Assembly (NCBI GenBank): GCA_035943635.1 | Contig: DASZBX010000032.1 | Span: 29,083 to 93,082, forward strand | DNA length: 64,000 nt | Source of the DNA: DASZBX01 sp035943635 | GTDB lineage: Bacteria > Actinomycetota > Actinomycetes > Streptomycetales > Catenulisporaceae | Direction of reading: 5' to 3' | Part shown: positions 34,045 through 41,580 of the stretch, piece by piece | How positions within the stretch are numbered: position 1 is the stretch's first letter | How the letters are laid out: every line of letters begins with the position of its first letter | Translations under genes and position numbers: made by a program | Notes under the pieces: generated by a model | The model's database searches: none | What the model was told of the DNA's origin: nothing | Seen by the model: only the letters and a program-made list of their open reading frames with translations

Positions 34045-34728
34045 GTGGACCGACCACTGGACGCCGTCCGACCGGCCGCACTGGACGCCGACGGCCCGGA
34101 CGAGGGCCGCACCGCGCGCAAACGGCGGGCGATCCTGACCGCGGCCACCGAGGTGTTCCTCCAGCACGGCTATCTCGGCGCGAGCATGGACGAGGTCGCC
34201 GCGAAGGCCTCGGTGTCCAAGCAGACCGTGTACAAGCAGTTCGCGGACAAGGAGCACCTGTTCGCGGAGATCATCCTCGGGACGAGGGCGCATGTGGTCG
34301 ACGGCCTGGCCAGCGCCTTCGCCGAGACGGTGGACGACGCCGCGGACGTCCGCGAGGCCCTGCGCGACCTGGCCCGGCGCTTGCTGGACGGCCTGCTCCA
34401 GCCGGACGTGCTGCGCCTGCGCCGGCTCGTGCTGGCCGAGGCCGACCGGTTTCCGGAGATCAGTGCGGCCTGGTTCGAGGTCTCATTCCACCGGTCGCTC
34501 GTGGTGCTGGGCGAGGCGATGACGCGGCTGGTCGGGGACGGGTTGCTGCGTGAGCTGTCCGACCCGACCCTCGCCGCGTATCAGTTCGCTGGGTTGGTCA
34601 TGTACAAGCCGATGAACCAGGCGATGTTCGCCGGAACCGAGGCCCGGCTCGATCCGGCGGAACTCGACCACATCGCTGATCAGGCTGCTGCGGTGTTCAT
34701 GGCGGCTTATGGGCGCGGATCGTCCTGA
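34045..34728 (+). CDS. TetR/AcrR-family regulator
   Basis: 227 residues from GTG 34045 with GGGGAGG upstream. The helix-turn-helix is clear: KRRAILTAATEVFLQHGY, ASMDEVAAKASVSKQTVYKQFADKEHLFAEII. The C-terminal ligand-binding region resembles the TetR_C_7/AefR group (LRLRRLVLAEADRFPEISAAWFE). Probably represses itself and the divergent hydrolase. The last 22 bases overlap the convergent LOG-type gene. Confidence 0.87.
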   Translation: MDRPLDAVRPAALDADGPDEGRTARKRRAILTAATEVFLQHGYLGASMDEVAAKASVSKQTVYKQFADKEHLFAEIILGTRAHVVDGLASAFAETVDDAADVREALRDLARRLLDGLLQPDVLRLRRLVLAEADRFPEISAAWFEVSFHRSLVVLGEAMTRLVGDGLLRELSDPTLAAYQFAGLVMYKPMNQAMFAGTEARLDPAELDHIADQAAAVFMAAYGRGSS

Positions 34729-35261
34729 GTGGTCGGGTTCTGATGTGGTCCGTGGCCGTCGATCGCTGCGAGTACGGCGTCTACGGCATCCTGGGCAGTG
34801 GCGGCTTTGGCGGGGTTGTGTGATGTGTCCGGGCTGGGCTGCTGGACTGACCAGCCGCCGATGACGACGGTCGGCTTGCCGGTCCGCATCGCGAGCGCGA
34901 CCTCGCTGAGCGTGCCCCAGCTCCCGCCGACGGCGATCACGCCGTCGGACGAGCCGACGACCAGCGCGTTGCGCATCTCGCCGAGGCCGGTGGCGAGGGC
35001 GACCGAGACGTACGGGTTCGCAGCCGACCGGTCGCGCCCGGGCAGCAGGCCGATCGCCGGTCCGTCGTGTTGCGCGGCGCCCTTGCACACGGCCTGCATC
35101 ACGCCGCCGAGCCCGCCGCACACGACGGTCGCGCCGCGCTGGGCGAGCAGGGCCCCGACCTGCTCGGCGATCCGCAACTCGTCGTCAGACGCCTCGCCCG
35201 GGCCGATCACCGCGATGTAGGGCGCGTGACGTGGGTCGGGGCGGGAGGGGGAATCGGGCAT
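34707..35261 (-). CDS. LOG-like Rossmann-fold protein (TIGR00725 family)
   Basis: 184 residues: YIAVIGPGEASDDELRIAEQVG, TVVCGGLGGVMQAVCKGA, GLLPGRDRSAANPYVSVALATGLGEMRNALVV and AVGGSWGTLSEVALAMRTGKPT. This is the SLOG/TIGR00725 group related to cytokinin-activating LOG proteins and molybdenum cofactor carriers; the PGGxGTxxE motif appears as VGGSWGTLSE. Likely binds a nucleotide-like ligand; exact role unknown. Confidence 0.82.
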   Translation of the reverse strand: MPDSPSRPDPRHAPYIAVIGPGEASDDELRIAEQVGALLAQRGATVVCGGLGGVMQAVCKGAAQHDGPAIGLLPGRDRSAANPYVSVALATGLGEMRNALVVGSSDGVIAVGGSWGTLSEVALAMRTGKPTVVIGGWSVQQPSPDTSHNPAKAATAQDAVDAVLAAIDGHGPHQNPTTQDDPRP

Positions 35262-35301
35262 GGTCCGGGCGCACCGTTTCGTGAGGCGGTTGTCAGGTGG
35301 G

Positions 35302-35937
35302 TCATGGAGTTCTTGTCGGTGTGCCTGATTCTGCCAGCGGCGGGGAGCCCTGCTGGTTTTGCCGCGGCCGGAAACGGGGGAGCAAACGATCGATCAGCGC
35401 GGCCAACCAGGGTTCTTCGCTCTGCGGTTGCCGCAGGAGCGCCTCCCCCAGGGTGACTTGATCCCACCTGAACTCGCCCGCGAGTTCTTCGACGGCGGCC
35501 TGCTCAAGGTCCGGGTAGAGCGGATCGTCTCGGTACACCTCGGCGGCCAGTCCGGGCTTGCGCCACTGCGTCGCGGCCATGATCCGATTTCCGGCGCCGA
35601 CCCTGACCAGGTATCGCCATACCGGTTCGGCCATGGGAATCTGTTCTACCGGCGTCTGCGCGGGATCGCTGGACCTTGGGCCGCTGCCGCTTGGGCACAC
35701 GTTCAGCAGGCGGAGTGTGGGAAGCGGTAGGTCGCCGAGGTGCTCGGCTTGCCGGGTCAGCCGGCGGGCGGCCTCGGTGACCACGTCCGAGGTGTGTTCG
35801 AAGCTGACCATGGTCAGGCCGTCAGCGAGCAACCGGCGGATTCCAGTCGGCCCGCCGCTGGTCCGGATCTGGTCGAGTTGCTGGAAAGTCCGGTCCTGGA
35901 GCAAGGCCGCGCCGATCGTGCGCTCGGACCAGGGCGC
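35302..35937 (-). pseudogene. C-terminal fragment of an unrecognised protein
   Basis: The frame reads SERTIGAALLQDRTFQQLDQI and then RRLLADGLTMVSFEHTSDVV, WRYLVRVGAGNRIMAATQW, LYPDLEQAAVEELAGEF and EEPWLAALIDRLLPRF. It is well-formed coding sequence with good codon bias, but there is no start near its beginning: at about 35937 it is joined to the N-terminal part of an ECF sigma factor in another frame. I do not recognise the family. Confidence 0.5.
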
Positions 35938-36202
35938 CCTGGACCAGGTCCTCGGCCCGGTCGCGGTCGCCGGTCAGCAGGTACGCGGTGCGCAGCAGGG
36001 CGCTCCAGCGGGCGGTCACGAACTCGCGGAAGTCGTCCTCGGCGCTGCGGGTGACAGCAGCCTGCGTTATCCCGACGTCGATCGGGGCCTCGGCGGCGGC
36101 ACTGTCGGTATGGCCGCCGTCGGCATCGTCGCTGGTGGACTTGTGGCTGGTGGGTGCGCGTTCCACCCTGACCGCCGCACTCACGCCGTCAAGACCCGTC
36201 AT
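35938..36202 (-). pseudogene. N-terminal fragment of an ECF sigma factor (SigE-like)
   Basis: ATG 36202 (GGGAGAC upstream) starts a frame with TGLDGVSAAVRVERAP and, after ~60 residues, DFREFVTARWSALLRTAYLL and TGDRDRAEDLVQGALV, the sigma-70 region 2.1-2.2 pattern of actinobacterial SigE-type ECF factors. Right after this (about 35937) similarity stops; regions 2.3-4 are missing. The frame stays open to 35822 as read-through. Not functional as a sigma factor. Confidence 0.72.
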
Positions 36203-36364
36203 CGTGTGTCTCCCGTCGAACTCCGGCTGGATCGCCACCTTCTACTACGCCGGTCATCGCCCAAAGGTTGAACAAGCGGCGGGCCGCCTCTGCGCGGTCA
36301 GAAATTCCTCGCTCTATTGCGCAGTTGTTACAACCGGACCGGGGCTTGCGTCGTCTGAGGCAGC

Positions 36365-37381
36365 ATGAACAACGATGACCTGTGGCGTGCGGAAGAAGAG
36401 ACGCAAGCGCTGGATTTGCCGCCTGCGCCCGCCGGCCGAATACCGAAGGTACAGCGTCGACGGGCGCTCTTCGCGGCCGGTGGGTTGACGGTCTTGGCCG
36501 GCGTGGGGGCGGGGGTGGCGTGGGCGGCGGAGGTTCAGAGCATGTCGGGTTCCTCCCGGGCGCGGGCCGGCGGTGCCGGCGGGTCGGCTTCGGGCGCCGG
36601 GCCGAGCGTGGGGGCGTCGGCGTCGGGGTCCCCTACCCAGACGCAGGGCGCGGGGGCCGGATCGAGCGCCAGCGCGCCCGCGGCCGTGTCCGACGCGCCG
36701 TCGGCGACGGGCTCGCCGAGCAGCACGGGCTCGCCGTCCACACCATCCACCGGCGCGGCCACCGGAGGCCCGACGCTGCCGCCCGGCACCAAAGTCCCCA
36801 CGGCGCCGCAGTGGTACGCCGACGACGGCCCGATGTCGATCGCGTTGACCATGGACGACGGGCCCGACCCGGTCTACACCCCACAGGTGCTCGCGGTGCT
36901 CCAGCAGTACGGGATCAAGGCGACGTTCAACATGATCGGGCGGCAGGTCGGGCACAACCTCTCCTTGGTGCGCGAGGTCTCGGCAGCCGGGCACACGATC
37001 ACCAACCACACCTGGGACCACGCGGACCTGACCAAGTACACCTACGCGCAGGTGTGCTCCGAGATCGAGCGATGCAACGACGCACTGTCATCGGCCGGAC
37101 AACATCCCACGATCTTCCGCGCGCCCTACGGCAACTGGTCGACGGCCGTGTTCCAGGCGTGCGCGGCCAACAACCTGCGGCCGGTCGGTTGGACGGTCGA
37201 TCCCAAAGATTGGTCGCGGCCGGGCGTCACCTCGATCGTGAACAATGTGATGCAGCACACCCGCCAACACGACATCATCCTGGAGCATGACGGCGGAGGC
37301 GACCGGTCACAGACCGTCGCGGCTATGAAGATTTTCATTCCGGAGCTGCTCGGGCGGGGGTTCCACTTCGTCGCGATGTGA
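36365..37381 (+). CDS. Polysaccharide deacetylase (CE4), membrane-anchored or secreted
   Basis: 338 residues. A short basic cytoplasmic start and one hydrophobic segment (ALFAAGGLTVLAGVGAGVAW) are followed by a ~80-residue Ser/Gly/Ala/Thr linker and the CE4 NodB domain with all motifs: SIALTMDDGPDPV (motif 1), TNHTWDHADL (motif 2, metal histidines), FRAPYGNWS (motif 3), DPKDWSRPG and ILEHDGGGDRSQT (motif 5 histidine). Expected to deacetylate peptidoglycan or chitin oligomers outside the cell. GAGG precedes the ATG. Confidence 0.88.
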   Translation: MNNDDLWRAEEETQALDLPPAPAGRIPKVQRRRALFAAGGLTVLAGVGAGVAWAAEVQSMSGSSRARAGGAGGSASGAGPSVGASASGSPTQTQGAGAGSSASAPAAVSDAPSATGSPSSTGSPSTPSTGAATGGPTLPPGTKVPTAPQWYADDGPMSIALTMDDGPDPVYTPQVLAVLQQYGIKATFNMIGRQVGHNLSLVREVSAAGHTITNHTWDHADLTKYTYAQVCSEIERCNDALSSAGQHPTIFRAPYGNWSTAVFQACAANNLRPVGWTVDPKDWSRPGVTSIVNNVMQHTRQHDIILEHDGGGDRSQTVAAMKIFIPELLGRGFHFVAM

Positions 37382-37453
37382 CGGCGCACTCACTCGCGGC
37401 CAATGTGGCCGCGGTGGCGATTGTGTGATCCGAAATGAGGCAGCATTGGCCCC

Positions 37454-38290
37454 ATGAGTTTCCATAACAAGGCGCGCCGCGATGGCCCACACACCGCCAA
37501 CGTCGTCCTGAACGAGTTGCGGTCACTCGACTTCCACCTTCTACCCGATTTCCGCAAGACCATGTGGTACGGCCTGATCGCCCTGGCGGCGCTGGTCACC
37601 GGCGACGAACTCGGCGGCATCCACGCCGTCCGGGCCAGCCACCGGTTCGCCTCCTACGGCTGTGCGGCGGCCGTGGTGGTGTTCGGGGTGGCGGCCAGCC
37701 GGGCGGCGGCCGGGGAGATCCAGCGGGTCGCCGTGCACCGGGCCGGCGACAAGGCGGGCACGCCGCTGCGCATCATGGTCCTGCTGGCCGGGTACGCGAT
37801 CGCGGTGATAGCGTTCTGCGATCTGATGGACGTGGACGTCGGCCACCTGCTCATCGGCGGCGCGATCACCGGGATCGTGGTCGGCCTGGCCGCCCAGCCG
37901 GTGCTCGGCAATCTCTTCGCCGGACTCGTGCTGCTGTTCGCGCGGCCGTACATCGCCGGAGAGCGTGTCCGGGTTCTGTCAGGTGCGATCAACGGCCCGC
38001 ACGAGGGTGTCGTCGTGTCCGCGGGGCTGCTGTACACGGTTCTGCAGACGGAGATCGGCCCGCTCAACATCCCCAACAGCACCCTGCTGGCCTCGGCGGT
38101 CGGTCCGTCCGCGAAATCCGAGCAGACCGGGTCGGAGAAGACCGATACCGTTCCCGCGCAGTCGCATTCCGAGGATCCCGGCCAGCCGGCACACGACCTG
38201 GCCACGGCGGTCGCCGAAGGGGAAGCCCTCGCCGACGCCTCGGGACACAGCGGCCAGAAGCAGTCGCCTCCCGGTGAATCAGGACGGTAA
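37454..38290 (+). CDS. Small-conductance mechanosensitive channel (MscS family)
   Basis: 278 residues, shorter than E. coli MscS. Three to four hydrophobic segments precede the pore-lining region VGHLLIGGAITGIVVGLAAQPVLGNLFAGLVLLFARPYIAGERVRV, the MscS TM3 and beta-domain start, then TEIGPLNIPNSTLL. The usual C-terminal alpha/beta domain is replaced by an acidic hydrophilic tail. It should release solutes under hypoosmotic shock. A perfect hairpin follows. Confidence 0.85.
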   Translation: MSFHNKARRDGPHTANVVLNELRSLDFHLLPDFRKTMWYGLIALAALVTGDELGGIHAVRASHRFASYGCAAAVVVFGVAASRAAAGEIQRVAVHRAGDKAGTPLRIMVLLAGYAIAVIAFCDLMDVDVGHLLIGGAITGIVVGLAAQPVLGNLFAGLVLLFARPYIAGERVRVLSGAINGPHEGVVVSAGLLYTVLQTEIGPLNIPNSTLLASAVGPSAKSEQTGSEKTDTVPAQSHSEDPGQPAHDLATAVAEGEALADASGHSGQKQSPPGESGR

Positions 38291-38321
38291 GACGTCCCGC
38301 TGCACAGCGTTGCCCAGTGAC

Positions 38322-38365
38322 GATGCCCGTATCAGCCAGGCTGATACGGGCATCACTTTTGTTTT
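38322..38365. terminator. Strong bidirectional terminator
   Basis: A perfect 15-bp stem, GATGCCCGTATCAGC (38322-38336) and GCTGATACGGGCATC (38340-38354), has a three-base loop and is followed by ACTTTTGTTTT. It separates mscS from the lectin remnant on the other strand. Confidence 0.92.
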
Positions 38366-38377
38366 ACGCGCCGACGG

Positions 38378-38475
38378 CTACCCCTCGGTCCAGTTCTCGC
38401 TGGGGCTTGCGTTGCAGGTGTAGATGTCGGCGGTGGCGCTGTCGGCGGTCGACGCGCCGGTGACGCTCAGACACT
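38378..38475 (-). pseudogene. C-terminal remnant of a ricin-B lectin domain
   Basis: In the minus-strand frame ending at TAG 38378-38380 the DNA encodes SKCLSVTGASTADSATADIY followed by TCNASPSENWTEG, the last repeat of a CBM13/ricin-B domain (KCL-V-G...D-A--Y-C---P-ENW). Nothing upstream extends it beyond about 38475, so it is the tail end of a deleted secreted glycosidase. Confidence 0.6.
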
Positions 38476-38701
38476 TGCTTCGCAGACCATGGAGTTGCTT
38501 TCGTCGATCACGGCCGGCACGCCCGGTTTGGCCGCCTGCGCGGCGGCCTGGTCCGCCATCGTCAATGGTCCCGGATGTGGGCGACGGGCTGGGTGGCGGC
38601 CGGGTGGAGCAGTAACAGGCCTTGTGCTCGGGAAACGCCCGAATTCGTGATTCAGAGTTCTTGTGCGCCGCACATGCAGTGCACGTGCGGCGCGGTCGTC
38701 A

Positions 38702-38935
38702 TCATCGGAGGTCCCACCAGCCGGGTGCGTCGGGCTCGTCGCCGTACGTTGCGGCGAACACTCGTGAGTCGATCGCCTTCATCACCGTTGCGAGATCGCG
38801 CCGGGCCGGGCGGGAGAGGGACCGGAAGACGCCTTCCAGCCCTGAGCGGCCGCGGGGCAGGTAGGGATAACAGCAGGGGTAAAAGTCATCGCAGTAGCCG
38901 CCGGGGCTCTGACCATGCCAGTTGCGGCTTGTCAT
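38702..38935 (-). CDS. Small hypothetical protein
   Basis: 77 residues: GYCDDFYPCCYPYLPRGRSG then LEGVFRSLSRPARRDLATVM and DSRVFAATYGDEPDAPGWWDLR. The basic helical middle and terminal WWDLR look like a real small protein rather than a shadow. ATG 38935; no clear ribosome-binding site. Function unknown. Confidence 0.4.
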   Translation of the reverse strand: MTSRNWHGQSPGGYCDDFYPCCYPYLPRGRSGLEGVFRSLSRPARRDLATVMKAIDSRVFAATYGDEPDAPGWWDLR

Positions 38936-39486
38936 CGTGGCCGCCTGGCGCTTCCAGTGGGCTGGGCAGTGTTTGGGATTGTGTCAAGGCCACGGCATGA
39001 CCGCCGGTTTGTGTTGGTAGGTGAGGCGAATCTGGTCAGCGCCGAGCATGGGCGCCGCGCACGGGACGGCTCATACTCGGTCGTCTGTGCCGTTGCGTGC
39101 GGTGCGGCCAGGCGACGGCGATCACCGGATTCGCGCCTTGAGACATTCCCCAACACTGCCTAGGTCGCGGGCCACCTGCCCGGGCGACCCGTGGGTACGT
39201 TCCCAGTCGCGGATCTGGCGCGAGGCCGCCGCGCTGACGCCGTCGACGACCGAGTAGGTCGAGGATCTTTCCCGCGAGTGAGGGGACAGTGCGGCACGTA
39301 CGGCCGCCGGGGGCTTACGCGGCATCGCTCCGATGCAGTGTCATCATGGCGGCAGCTTTTCATATCCGCGCCGCGGCCCGCCACCGGATTGTCGGGCGGC
39401 GGGCCGGTCGGACGGTTGCGGCGGCGGCCCGGGATGGGGGCCGGCGCCGCCGCCGCGCACGATCAGCGGATCAGCGGATCAGCGGA
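38936..39486. other. No convincing gene; ends in an 8-bp tandem repeat
   Basis: About 550 bp with mixed composition, in which open frames exist on both strands but none has consistent codon bias. 39461-39490 is a tandem of four GATCAGCG-type units directly after the stop of the G1 peptidase gene. Confidence 0.5.
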
Positions 39487-40293
39487 TCAGCAGGCGTTGA
39501 GCCACGTCGTCGAGAAGTTCTCACTGCTGGCCAGGGCCGAGGTGGAGTCGCACAGCACGCCGTTCTGGATCTCCATCTGCTCGATGGTGTACGGCGATCC
39601 GGTGTACGACCCGACCGGCTGGCCGTCCACGGTGAAACCGGTGAACGGGTCCGTGCCGAACTTGGTCAGGTGGTCGGCGGCCATCTCCATCACGGCCTCG
39701 GCCGAGTTGTCGTCGGCGCTGAGCGACTTGGTGACCGAGTTCGTCCAGCCCTGGGTCAGATCCTTCAGGACCAGGGTGTACTTCGTGCCGGTGGTGTGGG
39801 TGACGGTGCCGGTGAACTTGTCGCCGGCCTTCACCGTCTTGTTGATGATGATCACGTTCGCCGGGTACATCTCGTACCACGCGTAGTAGTCCACGCTCGA
39901 CCCGTCGCAGTCGCCGGAGCTGCCGGTCTGCTCCACGGTGCTGGAGTTGAAGCCGTCGATGCCGACCCAGGGGGACATGTCCGTCTCGCCGTCGCCGCTG
40001 GTGCAGGTGACCGCGTTCTGGGTCCAGCTGGCCGTCGCGGTGGTGAACGTGCCGCCGGCGACCGCGTACCCGGACCAGTTGGTCGAGTAGTCGAGTACCC
40101 GGTTGCCGACGGTCTGGGCGTGGGTGCCGGGGGCCGGATGGAACAGGCCGCCGGGGACGAACGTGCCGCCGTGCGCGGCCGGGCCGGCCGTCAGCGGGGC
40201 GGGGGTGCCGGCCGCCATCGCGGGCGCGGTCAGCGCCAGCGAACCCAGCGCCAGGGTGAGCGCTGCCATGGGTATAGACCATCGCCTGAGCAT
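39487..40293 (-). CDS. Secreted G1-family glutamic endopeptidase (eqolisin-like)
   Basis: 268 residues with a signal peptide (RRWSIPMAALTLALGSLALTAPAMAAG). The mature region shows VLDYSTNWSGYAVAGGTF, SPWVGIDGFNSSTVEQTGSSGD with the catalytic-region glutamine, YYAWYEMYPANV, and DDNSAEAVMEMA with the glutamate expected of the Gln/Glu dyad. These acid proteases, first known from fungi, occur in soil actinobacteria. AAGGAG lies nine bases before ATG 40293. Confidence 0.8.
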   Translation of the reverse strand: MLRRWSIPMAALTLALGSLALTAPAMAAGTPAPLTAGPAAHGGTFVPGGLFHPAPGTHAQTVGNRVLDYSTNWSGYAVAGGTFTTATASWTQNAVTCTSGDGETDMSPWVGIDGFNSSTVEQTGSSGDCDGSSVDYYAWYEMYPANVIIINKTVKAGDKFTGTVTHTTGTKYTLVLKDLTQGWTNSVTKSLSADDNSAEAVMEMAADHLTKFGTDPFTGFTVDGQPVGSYTGSPYTIEQMEIQNGVLCDSTSALASSENFSTTWLNAC

Positions 40294-40709
40294 GTGTGTG
40301 GGCTCCTTTGTGGGTGAGGTCGCGAGCACACGGCCGCCGCGCGGTGTTTTCGCCCGGCCGGGCGCGTGCTGGAAGCGTGGTGGACACTACTGCGGTGCCA
40401 GGGGTCTGTGAATGACTTGCCGGAGGGGCGGCGGGTTAACATATTTCGCGTTGACACGGCGGGTGGGGCGAAAAAGTCGCGTCGGTGGGGCGCAGACGGG
40501 CAGGTTGTCCGGGGTGTAGGCGGTCCGGGGCGGGTGTGGGCTTTACGCTCGCGAGGGGTGCGGATGACCTTCGGGCTCCGCAGATTTGGATTCCGCATTG
40601 CCATGGGTCACCGGCCTGTGCGCGGTGGTGCGGCAGCGATATCGCGATCGTGCCCAGCACGGGCGCAGCAGCATCGGCCGTCTGATTCGCGCAAAGGAGA
40701 ACGGAGAAC
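40294..40709. promoter_or_regulatory. Divergent intergenic region (416 bp)
   Basis: No gene is seen. The centre is less GC-rich (GGGTTAACATATTTCGCG near 40431-40448), followed by TTGACACGGC, so promoters for the peptidase and the phosphotransferase probably lie here; no clear operator was found. Confidence 0.35.
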
Positions 40710-41536
40710 TTGGTGGAACGAATATCCTGGGAAGACCTGCCCGGCGAGCTCAAGTCGGCAATCGAGGGGCGGACCGGTCGCATCCTCGATGCCCGCATCG
40801 CGACGGCCGGGCAGAATTCCCCGATCGCCGCGACGGTTATCACCGGGCACGGCAAGACCTTCGTCAAGGGCCTGCTTCGGCGCGTGGGCCGCTCGTCGAG
40901 CCAGGCCCGGGAGATCGCCGTGGCGCCGCTTGTCCGCGATCTGTCCCCGCAGCTGCTGTGGTACTTCGAAGAGGCGGGCTGGATCGTGCTCGGCTACCAG
41001 CACATCGAGGGGCGCCACGCCGACTACCGTCCCGGGTCGGGCGACCCTGATGCGCTTGTGCCGCTGATCAGGGCGCTCGGCGAGATCGGGGTGCCGCCGG
41101 GGTCCGGCCCGTTCAACCTCGCCGAGGACCGGTGGAAGAACTATGCCGACGACCCGCGGGACGTGGAGATCTTCCGCGGCACAGCGCTCCAGCACACCGA
41201 CTGGCTCCCGCACAACGTGCTGATCACCCCGGACCGGCCCTACCTGATCGACTGGGCCTGGCCGACCCTCGGGGCGCCGTGGATGGATCCTACTTCCTCA
41301 TCCGGCTCATGGCCTCAGGACACAGCCCCGAGGACGCGGAACGGTTCGCCGCCCGGGTGCCGGCGTTCGCGAAGGCCGATCCGGCTCATCTGGCTGTCTT
41401 CGCGCGTGTGAACGTGCGATTGGGGCATGAGATCGAGACGCAGAGCACTGGGCATGTCGGCTCGTGGTTGCGCGGGGTGGTCACAACCTCGCGCGACTGG
41501 GCCAGGTACCGCGGGGTGCCGGTCGACTCGAGGTGA
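40710..41536 (+). pseudogene. Aminoglycoside phosphotransferase-like kinase, frameshifted
   Basis: ATG 40710 opens a protein-kinase-like APH fold: GQNSPIAATVITGHGKTFVKGL, the catalytic loop LQHTDWLPHNVLIT (HxD....N) and YLIDWAWPTLGAPWMD. At 41286-41290 the frame changes: continuation SYFLIRLMASGHSPEDAERF and WARYRGVPVDSR is in the -1 frame, ending at TGA 41534-41536. A single missing base in GGATGGATCC explains it. The catalytic residues lie before the frameshift, but about 80 C-terminal residues are lost. Family members phosphorylate small molecules; this one need not be a resistance gene. Confidence 0.78.
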
Positions 41537-41580
41537 ACAGCGTGCCGGGCCGAGGGCGACGGCGAAGCGCCATCAGCCGC

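Noticed and set aside
41132..41536. Independent gene after the phosphotransferase
   Set aside because: It has no start of its own and its translation continues the kinase fold exactly where the first frame is lost.
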